This document shows positions 54,795 through 64,000 of a stretch of DNA of 64,000 nt, piece by piece; positions within the stretch are counted from its first letter, which is position 1; each line of letters starts with the position of its first letter. The position numbers and the translations under genes were made by a program. Source of the DNA: Roseateles hydrophilus (GTDB lineage Bacteria; Pseudomonadota; Gammaproteobacteria; Burkholderiales; Burkholderiaceae_C); contig NZ_JAPPUY010000001.1 in the NCBI RefSeq assembly GCF_026712245.1, forward strand, positions 1,178,001-1,242,000. The letters run 5' to 3'. The notes below the pieces were generated by a model. The model saw only the letters and a program-made list of their open reading frames with translations. It did not search any database and was not told where the DNA came from.

Positions 54795-55477
54795 ACTTCG
54801 ACGCCATCGTCGAGAACCTGCCGATGTATGTCGACGGCCTCGGCATCACGCTGAAGCTGCTGCTGCTGTCGCTGGCCTGCGGCCTGCTGATCGCCGTGCC
54901 GCTGGCGCTGGTGCGCACGGTGTCCAAGGGTCTGGCGTCGCGCCTCGTCTGGGCCTACACCTATGTGTTCCGCGGCACACCCATGCTGGTGCAGCTCTTC
55001 CTGTGCTACTACGGCCTGGCGCAGTTCGACACCGTGCGCGACAGCGCCCTGTGGCCCTGGCTTTCCTCGGCCACCTTCTGCGCCTGGCTGACCTTCACGC
55101 TGAACACGGCCGCTTACACCACTGAGATCATCGCCGGCAGCATCCGTGCGCTGCCGGCCGGCGAGGTCGAGGCCGCCAAGGCGCTGGGCATGGGCCGCGG
55201 CCTGATGCTGCGCCGCATCGTGCTGCCCGCCGCACTGCGCCGGGCGCTGCCGGCCTACGGCAACGAGGCCATCTTCATGCTCCACGGCACCTCGCTGGCC
55301 AGCGTCGTCACGTTGCTGGACCTCACCGGCGCCGCCCGTGCCGTGAACGCCAAGTACTACCTGCCCTTCGAGGCCTTCATCACCGCCGGCGTCTTCTATT
55401 TCGCGCTGACGCTCAGCCTGGTTGGGCTGTTCCGCTGGGCCGAGAACCGCTGGCTCAAACCCATGATGAGCCGCTAG
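54791..55477 (+). CDS. Basic amino acid ABC transporter permease (HisM/AotM type)
   Basis: 228 residues, about five membrane helices, EAA loop EVEAAKALGMGRGLMLRRIVLPAALRRALP. Starts with GTG overlapping the previous stop (GTGA). Pairs with the preceding permease. A hairpin-rich repeat lies between it and the next gene of the operon. Confidence 0.93.
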   Translation: MNFDAIVENLPMYVDGLGITLKLLLLSLACGLLIAVPLALVRTVSKGLASRLVWAYTYVFRGTPMLVQLFLCYYGLAQFDTVRDSALWPWLSSATFCAWLTFTLNTAAYTTEIIAGSIRALPAGEVEAAKALGMGRGLMLRRIVLPAALRRALPAYGNEAIFMLHGTSLASVVTLLDLTGAARAVNAKYYLPFEAFITAGVFYFALTLSLVGLFRWAENRWLKPMMSR

Positions 55478-55493
55478 CAATGGCCCACCCCCT

Positions 55494-55548
55494 ACCGGCT
55501 TCGCCGGCCCCCTCAAGTGGGCGCCGCCAGCAGCCCGGCAAAGCCGGT
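55494..55548. repeat. Hairpin-forming intergenic repeat element inside the aot-like operon
   Basis: Two stem-loops with the same stem, CCGGC-TTC-GCCGG (55495-55507) and CCGGC-AAA-GCCGG (55535-55547). The two halves are also nearly complementary to each other and can fold into one long hairpin around CCCCCT-CAAG-TGGGCG. It resembles the repeated CGGCTTCGCCGG-type intergenic elements I recall from Comamonadaceae genomes; copy number here cannot be checked. Confidence 0.6.
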
Positions 55549-55581
55549 TCTGCGGCAGCCGCTGGATAAGACACCACGACC

Positions 55582-56697
55582 ATGCAAGTTGTTCACCACC
55601 CTCTTGTCTCCCCTGCCCCGGGCACGCAGCGCGAGCTGGTCTCGCTGCACTACGGCCAGCCTGGTGGCCAGAAGGCCTACATCCAGGCCTCACTGCACGG
55701 CGACGAGCTGCCCGGCATGCTGGTGGCCCACCACCTGCGCCAGCAGCTCGATGCGCTGGAAGCCGCCGGCCAGATCACCGGCGAAGTCGTCCTGGTGCCG
55801 ATGGCCAACCCCATCGGCCTGTCCCAGTTCCTGCTGCATGCACACCTGGGCCGCTTCGAGCTGATGTCGGGCGAGAACTTCAACCGCCACTACCCCGACC
55901 AGATCGCGGCCGTGGCCGCCGCCGTCGAGCCGCAGCTGGGCGCCGACCCCGCCGCCAACGTCGCGCTGCTGCGCCGTGCGCTGAAGGCAGCCGTGCTGGC
56001 CTCGCCGGTGGACACCGAGCTGCAGTCGCAGCGCCGCGCGCTGATGGGTTTGTCCTGCGACGCCGACATCGTGCTGGACCTGCACTGCGACGCGCAGGCC
56101 GTCATGCACCTCTACACCGAGACGCCCTGCTGGCCCGACTGCGAGCCGCTCGCGCGCTTCCTGGGCTCGCGCCTCACGCTGCTGGCGCAGGACTCGGGCG
56201 ACAGCCCCTTCGACGAGGCCTGCTCGCAGGTCTGGTGGAAGTGGAAGGCGCATTTCGGCGACCGCTTCCCCATCCCGCAGGCCTGCCTGTCGGTCACCGT
56301 GGAACTGCGCGGCGCCTGCGATGTGACGCATGAGCTGGCCGCCGCCGACGCGATGAACATCATCGACTTCCTGCGCTGGCGCGGCCTGATCGCCGGTGAC
56401 AAACCCGCGCTGCCCGCGCCGCAAGGCGACGCCCGCCCGCTGGCCGGCAGCATGCCCATCAAATCGCCCGTCGCGGGCGTGCTGACCTTCCTGCAGCCGG
56501 TCGGCGCGGAGGTGAAGGCCGGTGACGTGCTGGCCCATGTCATCGACCCCATCACGGCCCAGGTGACCGAGCTCACCAGCCCCGTCGACGGCCTGTTCTT
56601 CGCGCGCGATTTCCTGCGCTTCGCCAACGCCGGCATGCGCGTCGCCAAGGTGGCCGGCAAAGAGGCGCTGCGCACCGGCAAGCTGCTGGGGGCCTGA
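55582..56697 (+). CDS. M14-family succinylglutamate desuccinylase/aspartoacylase-like protein (AotO type)
   Basis: 371 residues. Zinc-site motif SLHGDELPGM (His39, Glu42) and DLHCDAQAVMH; the GENFNRHYPD segment and C-terminal TELTSPVDGLFF complete the AstE/AspA fold. Lies between the permeases and the ATPase exactly where aotO sits in the Pseudomonas arginine/ornithine aot operon. It could deacylate an amino acid derivative taken up by this transporter; the substrate is not known. Confidence 0.85.
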   Translation: MQVVHHPLVSPAPGTQRELVSLHYGQPGGQKAYIQASLHGDELPGMLVAHHLRQQLDALEAAGQITGEVVLVPMANPIGLSQFLLHAHLGRFELMSGENFNRHYPDQIAAVAAAVEPQLGADPAANVALLRRALKAAVLASPVDTELQSQRRALMGLSCDADIVLDLHCDAQAVMHLYTETPCWPDCEPLARFLGSRLTLLAQDSGDSPFDEACSQVWWKWKAHFGDRFPIPQACLSVTVELRGACDVTHELAAADAMNIIDFLRWRGLIAGDKPALPAPQGDARPLAGSMPIKSPVAGVLTFLQPVGAEVKAGDVLAHVIDPITAQVTELTSPVDGLFFARDFLRFANAGMRVAKVAGKEALRTGKLLGA

Positions 56698-56698
56698 C

Positions 56699-57466
56699 AT
56701 GAGCATGCAACTGCAGGCCACCAACATCCACAAGCGCTTCGGCGAGCGCGAGGTGCTGAAGGGCATCTCGCTGAGCGCCGCCCGCGGCGACGTCGTCACG
56801 CTGATCGGCTCGTCAGGCTCGGGCAAGAGCACCTTCCTGCGCTGCCTGAACCTGCTGGAGCAGCCACACGAGGGCGAACTGGCGCTGGGCGGCGAGGCGC
56901 TTAGGCTGGTGCGCGACCGCGACGGCAGCCTGAAAGCGGCCGACGCACCTCAGCTGCAGCGCTGGCGCGCGCGCCTGGCGATGGTGTTCCAGAACTTCAA
57001 TCTCTGGGCCCACATGACCGTGCTGGAGAACGTCATCGAGGCGCCCGTGCATGTGCTGGGCAAGCCCAAGGCCGAGGCCATCGAACGCGCGCAGGCGCTG
57101 TTGTCGCGCGTCGGCGTGGCGCACCGCGCCAACGTCTACCCGGCGCAGCTGTCGGGCGGCGAACAGCAGCGCGTGGCCATCGCCCGCGCACTGGCCGTGG
57201 ACCCGGAGGTCATGCTGTTCGACGAACCCACGTCGGCGCTGGACCCGGAGCTGGTCGGTGAGGTGCTGAAGGTGATGCGCGACCTCGCCGCCGAGGGCCG
57301 CACGATGATCATCGTGACGCACGAGATGGGCTTTGCGCGCGAGGTGTCCAACCACTGCCTGTTCCTGCATCAGGGCAAGGTCGAGGAAGCCGGCAACCCC
57401 AAGGAGATGCTGCTGCGCCCGCAGTCGGAGCGACTGCAGCAGTTCCTCAGCGGCGGGCTGAAGTAG
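56699..57466 (+). CDS. Basic amino acid ABC transporter ATP-binding protein (HisP/AotP type)
   Basis: 255 residues. Walker A GSSGSGKST (about 38-46), Q-loop FQNFNLWAHMTVLENV, signature LSGGEQQRVAIARAL, Walker B VMLFDEPTSALDPELV, H-loop VTHEMGFAREVSNH: polar amino acid transporter ATPase. Starts one base after the M14-type gene's stop. A DUF454 gene follows after two bases. Confidence 0.95.
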   Translation: MSMQLQATNIHKRFGEREVLKGISLSAARGDVVTLIGSSGSGKSTFLRCLNLLEQPHEGELALGGEALRLVRDRDGSLKAADAPQLQRWRARLAMVFQNFNLWAHMTVLENVIEAPVHVLGKPKAEAIERAQALLSRVGVAHRANVYPAQLSGGEQQRVAIARALAVDPEVMLFDEPTSALDPELVGEVLKVMRDLAAEGRTMIIVTHEMGFAREVSNHCLFLHQGKVEEAGNPKEMLLRPQSERLQQFLSGGLK

Positions 57467-57468
57467 GC

Positions 57469-57837
57469 ATGCATCGCGGCCTGGCGCGGCTGCTGTGGCG
57501 GGCGCTGGCGCTGCTGAGCGTGCTGCTGGGGCTGATCGGCATCGTGCTGCCGGGGCTGCCCACCGTGCCCTTCCTGCTGCTGGCGGCCTGGGCCGGCGGC
57601 AAGGGCTGGCCGGCGCTGGAAACCTGGCTGCTGAACCATCCGCGCCATGGCCCGGCCATCCGCCGCTGGCGCGAGCGTGGCACGGTGCCGCGCCGGGCCA
57701 AGTGGGCCGCCACCGGCATGATGACGCTCAGCGCCTCGCTGCTGGCGCTGTCGGCAGCGCCACTGGCCGTCAAGCTGGGCACGCCCGCCGTGATGGCGGC
57801 CGTGGCGATCTGGCTGTGGCGCCGGCCGGAAGCCTGA
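57469..57837 (+). CDS. DUF454 (YbaN) family inner membrane protein
   Basis: 122 residues. N-terminal helix with LLGLIGIVLPGLPTVPFLLLAAWAGGKG, then NHPRHGPAIRRWRERGTVPRRAKW, the DUF454 signature, and a C-terminal pair of helices. Function is unknown. Last gene of the transporter operon; its stop is four bases from the convergent M3 peptidase stop. Confidence 0.9.
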   Translation: MHRGLARLLWRALALLSVLLGLIGIVLPGLPTVPFLLLAAWAGGKGWPALETWLLNHPRHGPAIRRWRERGTVPRRAKWAATGMMTLSASLLALSAAPLAVKLGTPAVMAAVAIWLWRRPEA

Positions 57838-57841
57838 CGAC

Positions 57842-59887
57842 TCAGACCTGCAGCAGGCCGCGATCCTTCAGCATGGGCTCGACGACCGGGTCGCGCCCGC
57901 GGAAGGCCCGGAAGGCCGCGCCCGGCTCGACGCTGTTGCCGGCAGACAGGATGCACTCGCGCAGCCGCGCCGCCACGGCGGGGTCGAACACGTCGCCCGC
58001 CTCGACAAAGGCGTCGAAGGCGTCGCAGTCCAGCACCTCGGCCCACAGGTAGACGTAGTAGCCGGCCGCATAGCCAGCGCTGCTGAACAGGTGCTGGAAG
58101 TGCGTGAGCCGGTGGTTCATGCCCACCTCGGCCGGCAGGCCCCAGCGGGCCAGCGTGTCGCGCTCGAAGGCGACGACATCGGCCGGCGCCTCCGGCAACG
58201 CGTGGGCAGCCATGTCGACGATGGCACTGGCCGTGTAGCGCAGCGTCTCGTAGCCCTGGCCGAACTGGCGCGCGGCCTGCAGCTTGGCCAGCAGCGCATC
58301 GGGCAGCGGTTCGTCGGTCTGCCAGTGGCGCGCGAAAGCTTTAAGCACCTGCGGCTCGGCCATCCAGTGCTCGTACAGCTGCGACGGCAGCTCGACGAAG
58401 TCGCGCAGCACCTGCGTGCCGGCCAGGCGCTCGTACTCGACGTCGCTGAGCAGGCCATGCAGCCCGTGGCCGAACTCGTGGAACAGCGTGCGCACATCGT
58501 CGAAGCTCAGCAGCGTGGGCTCGCCGGCCGCGCCGCGCGCGAAGTTGTTGTTGTTCAGGATGATGGGCGTGGCGCCCAGTGCCCGGCTCTGGTTGCGCAG
58601 CGCGTTCATCCACGCGCCGCTGCGCTTCGGCGGGCGGGCGAAGTTGTCCTGCAGGAACAGGCCGCGCAGCGTACCGTCAGCGTTCAGCACCTCGTAGGCG
58701 CGTACGTCGGCGTGATAGCCGGCGATGTCGGGCCGGGGCTTGAACTGCAGCCCGAACAGGCGGCTCGCGCAGTCGAACATCGCGGCCACCATGCGGTCCA
58801 GCGCGAAGTAGGGCTTGACCTCGGCTTCGTCCAGCTCGAAGCGGGCGCGCCTGGCCTGCTCGGCGTAGAAGCGCCAGTCCCACGCCTCCAATGCGTGCGT
58901 GGCGCCGGCCGCTGCCATCGCGCCCAGCACGGCCTCTCGCTCCCGCGCCTGCGCGGCCAGCGCCGGCTCCCAGACGCGCTGCAGCAGGCCCATCACGGCG
59001 TCCTGGCGCTGCGCCATCGTGTCTTGCAGCGCAAAGTCGGCATAGCAGGCGTGGCCGTGCAGCGCGGCCTGTTCGGCGCGCAGCGCAAGGATCTCGCGGC
59101 AGATGGCGCGGTTGTCGGTCGCGCCCGTGTCGTCGCCGCGGCCCACCCAAGCGCGCCAGGCCTGCTCGCGCAGGTCGCGCCGGGTGCTGAAGCTCAGGAA
59201 AGGCAGGATGAGCGAACGCGACAGCGTGATCACATGCACGCCCTCGCCCAGCCCGCGGTCCTGCGCCGCCTGGCGCGCGGCGGCCCGCACAAAGTCCGGC
59301 AAGCCGGCCAGCTCGGCCTCGCTGCTCAGGCGCAGCTGGTAGCCGCCCTCATCCGCCAGCACGTTCTGCGCGAAACGCGTGTTGAGCTCAGCCAGCTGCG
59401 CCATCACCGCGGCATAACGCGCCCGCGCGTCGGGCGCCAGGCAGGCCCCGGCCCGCGTGAAGTCCAGATGCACGCGCTCCAGCAGCCGGCGCTGCTCCGG
59501 CGTCAGGCCCAGGCGGTCTCGCTGCTGGAACAGCGCATCCACGCGCCGGAACAGGCCCTGGTGCATGTAGATGGCGCTGTGGTGCTGCGCCAGCGGCGCT
59601 GCCATGGCGCGCTGCGCGGCCTGCAGCTCTGGCGAGGTGGCCGAGGCAGCCAGTGTGTAGAACAGCGCCTGCAGGCGCGCCAGCTGGCGGCCACTGGCGT
59701 CGAACGCGGCCAGCGTGTTGGCAAAGTCGGGCGGCTGCGGGCAGGCCGCGATCGCATCGATTTCCGCGCGGTGCGCGGCCAGGGCGACGTCAAACGCAGG
59801 CTGGAAATGCTCGGGCCGGATGTCGGCGAAGGGCGGCATGCCATGCGGGGCTTGCCAGGTCTGCAGCAAGGGGTTGAGGGGGCTCAT
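57842..59887 (-). CDS. prlC: Oligopeptidase A (M3 family metallopeptidase)
   Basis: Cytoplasmic zinc endopeptidase that degrades short peptides and signal-peptide fragments. 681 residues, usual length. Zinc motif HEFGHGLH with His470, Glu471 and His474, and the downstream glutamate in the FVELPSQLYEHW region. N-terminus NPLLQTW..MPPFADIRPEHFQPAFD is typical of oligopeptidase A. ATG at 59887 begins that motif; in-frame sequence further upstream does not resemble the family. Confidence 0.95.
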   Translation of the reverse strand: MSPLNPLLQTWQAPHGMPPFADIRPEHFQPAFDVALAAHRAEIDAIAACPQPPDFANTLAAFDASGRQLARLQALFYTLAASATSPELQAAQRAMAAPLAQHHSAIYMHQGLFRRVDALFQQRDRLGLTPEQRRLLERVHLDFTRAGACLAPDARARYAAVMAQLAELNTRFAQNVLADEGGYQLRLSSEAELAGLPDFVRAAARQAAQDRGLGEGVHVITLSRSLILPFLSFSTRRDLREQAWRAWVGRGDDTGATDNRAICREILALRAEQAALHGHACYADFALQDTMAQRQDAVMGLLQRVWEPALAAQAREREAVLGAMAAAGATHALEAWDWRFYAEQARRARFELDEAEVKPYFALDRMVAAMFDCASRLFGLQFKPRPDIAGYHADVRAYEVLNADGTLRGLFLQDNFARPPKRSGAWMNALRNQSRALGATPIILNNNNFARGAAGEPTLLSFDDVRTLFHEFGHGLHGLLSDVEYERLAGTQVLRDFVELPSQLYEHWMAEPQVLKAFARHWQTDEPLPDALLAKLQAARQFGQGYETLRYTASAIVDMAAHALPEAPADVVAFERDTLARWGLPAEVGMNHRLTHFQHLFSSAGYAAGYYVYLWAEVLDCDAFDAFVEAGDVFDPAVAARLRECILSAGNSVEPGAAFRAFRGRDPVVEPMLKDRGLLQV

Positions 59888-59908
59888 GCGGGGATCTCCC
59901 GGGGGCAG

Positions 59909-59946
59909 AAAGCAAAACAGGCCGCTCCCGGGTGGGGCGCGGCCTG
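59909..59946 (-). terminator. Intrinsic terminator between the coiled-coil protein gene and prlC
   Basis: Stem CAGGCCGC (59918-59925) / GCGGCCTG (59939-59946); on the minus strand it is followed by TTTTGCTTT. It lies 26 bases after the stop of the upstream minus-strand gene. Confidence 0.75.
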
Positions 59947-59972
59947 CGCGAGACGTCAGCGTGACGCGGGAA

Positions 59973-60638
59973 TCACTTGCCCGCGGCGGCGGCCTTCTCC
60001 TTGCGGATGGCCTTCTCGTCGGCTTCGTCGTAGGGCTTGTTCTGGCACTCGGCCTTCCAGTTGTCGAGCGCGTCGAAGTGCTTTTCGGTGCGCTCTTCCA
60101 GCGCCTTGAACTGCGCATCCAGGCCGTCGACCTTGGCGGCAAAGTCCTTGCGGCGTGCGCCCTGCTCACTGTCGGCGGCCTTGATCTTCTCGAACATGCC
60201 GTTGAAGGCGTTCACGCGCGTCTGGTAGGCCTCGTTGCGGGCCTTGAGCTCGTCCTTGGACAGCTTGGGCGCCTCGGCCGTCAGCGCGGCGTGCATGTCC
60301 AGGATGCCCTGCTTCTCGGTCTTGACGCCTTCGATCATCTTGCCCAGGTCGGCCTCGCCGGCTTCGACTGTCAGCTTCTCGGCCTTGAGCTTCTCGGCGT
60401 TGGACTTGTAGGACGCCTGCTCGACCTTGATGGCCTCGGCTTCCTTGCTGTTGTCGTCCTGCTGGTTGATGCAGGCGCGCAGTTCGTCGCGCGACATCAG
60501 CTTGACCTTCGGCTTTTCGACCACCGGGTTGCTGACCTTGTTGTTCTTCGGGTCGACCTTGGCCTTGGGGTTGTTGGTGATCTGCGCCTGGGCAGAGACA
60601 GCCAGGACCAGAGCCAGCGGGAGAAGAATGCGTTTCAT
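59973..60638 (-). CDS. Hypothetical secreted coiled-coil protein
   Basis: Not recognised. 221 residues. Signal peptide 1-18 (LLPLALVLAVSAQAQ), then a Lys/Asn/Pro-rich stretch, LMSRDELRACINQQDDN with the first of two cysteines, a long heptad-rich Glu/Lys helix (about 55-190), and a C-terminal segment with the second cysteine (WKAECQNKPYDEADE). The two cysteines could bridge the helix ends into a hairpin. ATG at 60638 starts the signal peptide. Monocistronic with its own terminator; probably periplasmic. Confidence 0.75.
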   Translation of the reverse strand: MKRILLPLALVLAVSAQAQITNNPKAKVDPKNNKVSNPVVEKPKVKLMSRDELRACINQQDDNSKEAEAIKVEQASYKSNAEKLKAEKLTVEAGEADLGKMIEGVKTEKQGILDMHAALTAEAPKLSKDELKARNEAYQTRVNAFNGMFEKIKAADSEQGARRKDFAAKVDGLDAQFKALEERTEKHFDALDNWKAECQNKPYDEADEKAIRKEKAAAAGK

Positions 60639-60768
60639 GAAGAGGGCGCAACCGGGTTGCGAAGGTTCCAAACGGGAAGCCGGAATGATGCCATGAGGCT
60701 TCGCCGCGATAATGCCCGGCTGCCCTTTCGTTACCACCTTGTACACGGCGCCTGCCGCCCCTGCCCGA

Positions 60769-62674
<1,906 letters not shown>

Positions 62675-62683
62675 AGCCTTTGC

Positions 62684-62721
62684 GGGACAGACCGATCGAG
62701 CGAAGCGAGTAGCTCTGTCCC
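62684..62721. terminator. Possible transcription-stop hairpin between argG and the ligase gene
   Basis: Eight-base perfect arms GGGACAGA (62684-62691) and TCTGTCCC (62714-62721) between two convergent genes. No T-run on either side, so it may be a factor-assisted terminator or an intergenic repeat. Confidence 0.4.
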
Positions 62722-62729
62722 CAACGGGT

Positions 62730-63557
62730 TTAGAACTCGTCCGCCACGCGGATGAAGCTGGCAAACCGCGGTTTGCCCGACGGTGTCAGGTCACGGTAGC
62801 GATAGGTCACCGTCGCGCCGATGGGCGGCGGATCACGGCGCTGGGCATCGGTGAAGCCGGTGCCCAGCTTGAAGCGCACGCCTTCGGGCGTCTGCAACTC
62901 CAGCGCGCCGAGCTGGCCGGCCAAGCGGCCCTTGCCGGGCTCATGGCCGACGACGACGGCCTCGGCATCCGCCAACGGTTTCAGCTTGAGCAGCAGATCG
63001 CTGCGACCAGACGCCAGCGGCGCGTCGGCGCGGTGCAGCATCAGCCCCTCGCCGCCGGCATCGACGACCTGCTTCAACATCCTGCGAAGCTCCGCGTTCG
63101 ACGCAACGCGCTGCTGCTCGACCGGCACGACGATGTCGCTCGCCAATGTCTTGAGCTTGTCGGCCCGCTGCTCGAACGTGCCCTCGCCCGCCGGCAGCTC
63201 GAACACGTGAAATCGAATGAGGCGCCATTCGGCATCCACCGGCCCGGCGCGCCGCACCGCGCCCGACAGTGCATCGAAGCGGCGCCGCCCCATCCACAGC
63301 TCACCGTCCAGCGGCGTCTTCGGCAGCGCGGCCAGGAACCAGGCCGGCGCGGCGACGACGCGGCCGCTGCGAAAACGCAGCGTCGTGCCGTCCCACAGCG
63401 CGCGCACGCCGTCCAGTTTCTCGCTGACCAGGTAGCGCCTCGGGTCAATGCCGGGCGGCGCGCTCTTCGCCAGCAGCGGCTCCCGTGCGAGCACCGGCAG
63501 GGCCCAAGCGCCCAGCCAGGCCACGCACACGCGCCGGCTCAACATCGTGCTGCTCAT
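62730..63557 (-). CDS. Small ATP-dependent DNA ligase with signal peptide (Lig E-like)
   Basis: 275 residues. Signal peptide about 1-24 (VCVAWLGAWALPVLA), then a minimal ligase: adenylation Lys47 in EKLDGVRALWDG (motif I), DGELWMGR (motif III), EGLMLHR (motif IV), and LLKLKPLADAEAVVVG (motif V), followed by an OB fold. No extra DNA-binding domains. Matches the periplasmic Lig E group of Proteobacteria, thought to mend DNA during uptake or outside the cell. ATG at 63557; an ATG four codons later is possible. Confidence 0.88.
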   Translation of the reverse strand: MSSTMLSRRVCVAWLGAWALPVLAREPLLAKSAPPGIDPRRYLVSEKLDGVRALWDGTTLRFRSGRVVAAPAWFLAALPKTPLDGELWMGRRRFDALSGAVRRAGPVDAEWRLIRFHVFELPAGEGTFEQRADKLKTLASDIVVPVEQQRVASNAELRRMLKQVVDAGGEGLMLHRADAPLASGRSDLLLKLKPLADAEAVVVGHEPGKGRLAGQLGALELQTPEGVRFKLGTGFTDAQRRDPPPIGATVTYRYRDLTPSGKPRFASFIRVADEF

Positions 63558-63600
63558 CGCCCCCCTCCCGCAGGAACTGGAGGCGGCATGATCATCCCGA

Positions 63601-63622
63601 CCTGCCGCGCGCGGGCGGCAGG
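63601..63622 (-). terminator. Hairpin after murB
   Basis: CCTGCCGC / GCGGCAGG stem with a six-base loop, nine bases after the murB stop on the minus strand. No clear T-run; weak terminator call. Confidence 0.35.
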
Positions 63623-63630
63623 ATTCACCT

Positions 63631-64000
63631 TCAGACGACGACCGGCTCCGGTTCCAGCCGGATGCCGAAGCGCCCGTAGACGCTCTCCTGAATGGCACGC
63701 GCCAGCGTGACGACCTCAGCGCCCCGCGCGTCCGCCTTGTTCACCAGCACCAGCGCCTGCTTCTCGTAGACAGCTGCACCGCCCACGGTCTTTCCCTTCC
63801 AGCCGCAGGCGTCGATCATCCAGCCGGCGGCCAGCTTCACGCTGCCATCAGGCATCGGGTAGTGCACGATGCCGGGGTCGCGGCCGATGATGTCCTTGCA
63901 TTGCTCGGCAGTGACGACCGGGTTCTTGAAGAAGCTGCCGGCGTTGCCGATGACGGCCGGGTCGGGCAGCTTGGCGCGGCGCACGGCGACGATCCAGTCG
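63631..64000 (-). CDS. murB: UDP-N-acetylenolpyruvoylglucosamine reductase, C-terminal part (5' end off window)
   Basis: FAD/NADPH enzyme making UDP-N-acetylmuramate for peptidoglycan. Only the last ~122 codons are present. The C-terminal substrate-binding domain has the [12 protein letters not shown] motif with the catalytic serine, then [31 protein letters not shown]. It reads without interruption to the window edge. The length of the C-terminus and WKG motif suggest the longer E. coli-type MurB. Confidence 0.95.
   Translation of the reverse strand, partial: DWIVAVRRAKLPDPAVIGNAGSFFKNPVVTAEQCKDIIGRDPGIVHYPMPDGSVKLAAGWMIDACGWKGKTVGGAAVYEKQALVLVNKADARGAEVVTLARAIQESVYGRFGIRLEPEPVVV

Overview
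The window is a very G+C-rich, gene-dense bacterial chromosome segment. It suggests a betaproteobacterium of the order Burkholderiales, probably in the Rubrivivax/Roseateles/Leptothrix neighbourhood. That placement is inferred from the lysine cluster dapC-dapD-prmB, the serC-pheA-tyrA-aroA/cmk-rpsA-ihfB-lapAB supercluster with an aroA-cmk gene fusion, a tmRNA tag ending in ALAA, and an aot-type basic amino acid transporter. I see no prophage, insertion sequence, CRISPR array, rRNA or tRNA gene, and no gene-free gap over 300 bases.

Layout. 1-5.3 kb: end of dapC, then dapD, a lone PilU-type ATPase, prmB and an ABC-F ATPase, mostly coupled by overlapping stop and start codons. 5.3-11.1 kb: housekeeping and stress genes, namely a DUF1304 membrane protein, ohrR-ohr with a clear operator, an asparaginase divergent from lexA with two SOS boxes, the tmRNA gene ssrA, gph-ubiG, and an OmpA-family protein. 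11.3-22 kb: gyrA, a DUF2059 protein, then serine/aromatic amino acid synthesis running into rpsA and ihfB. 22-29 kb: an envelope block of lapA-lapB, four glycosyltransferases and an MsbA-like exporter, then a small ComEA-like protein. 29-34 kb: dnaE with a patatin-like phospholipase downstream. 34-37 kb: a secreted GH43 arabinanase, an unknown membrane-anchored protein and a periplasmic cyclophilin. 37-39.2 kb: feoAB behind a Fur-like box.

39.3-50.6 kb is the most distinctive region. Two divergent three-gene signalling operons share a 137-base promoter region. One encodes a receiver-ATPase protein whose phospho-acceptor histidine is replaced by glutamine, a periplasmic amide/urea-type binding protein without any transporter, and a 1249-residue hybrid kinase (sensor, PAS, kinase, two receivers, Hpt). 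The other encodes two further hybrid kinases and an HD-GYP response regulator. All three kinases end in the same helical module of about 60 residues. I read this as one ligand-gated phosphorelay ending in cyclic-di-GMP breakdown; the wiring is inference.

50.6-64 kb: a secreted esterase, the rhodanese-like tRNA hydroxylase gene trhO, a hydrolase, the aot-type transporter operon with an M14-family gene and a hairpin repeat inside it, a DUF454 protein, an M3 oligopeptidase, a secreted coiled-coil protein, a YaeQ protein, argG, a secreted small ATP-dependent DNA ligase, and the 3' part of murB running off the window.
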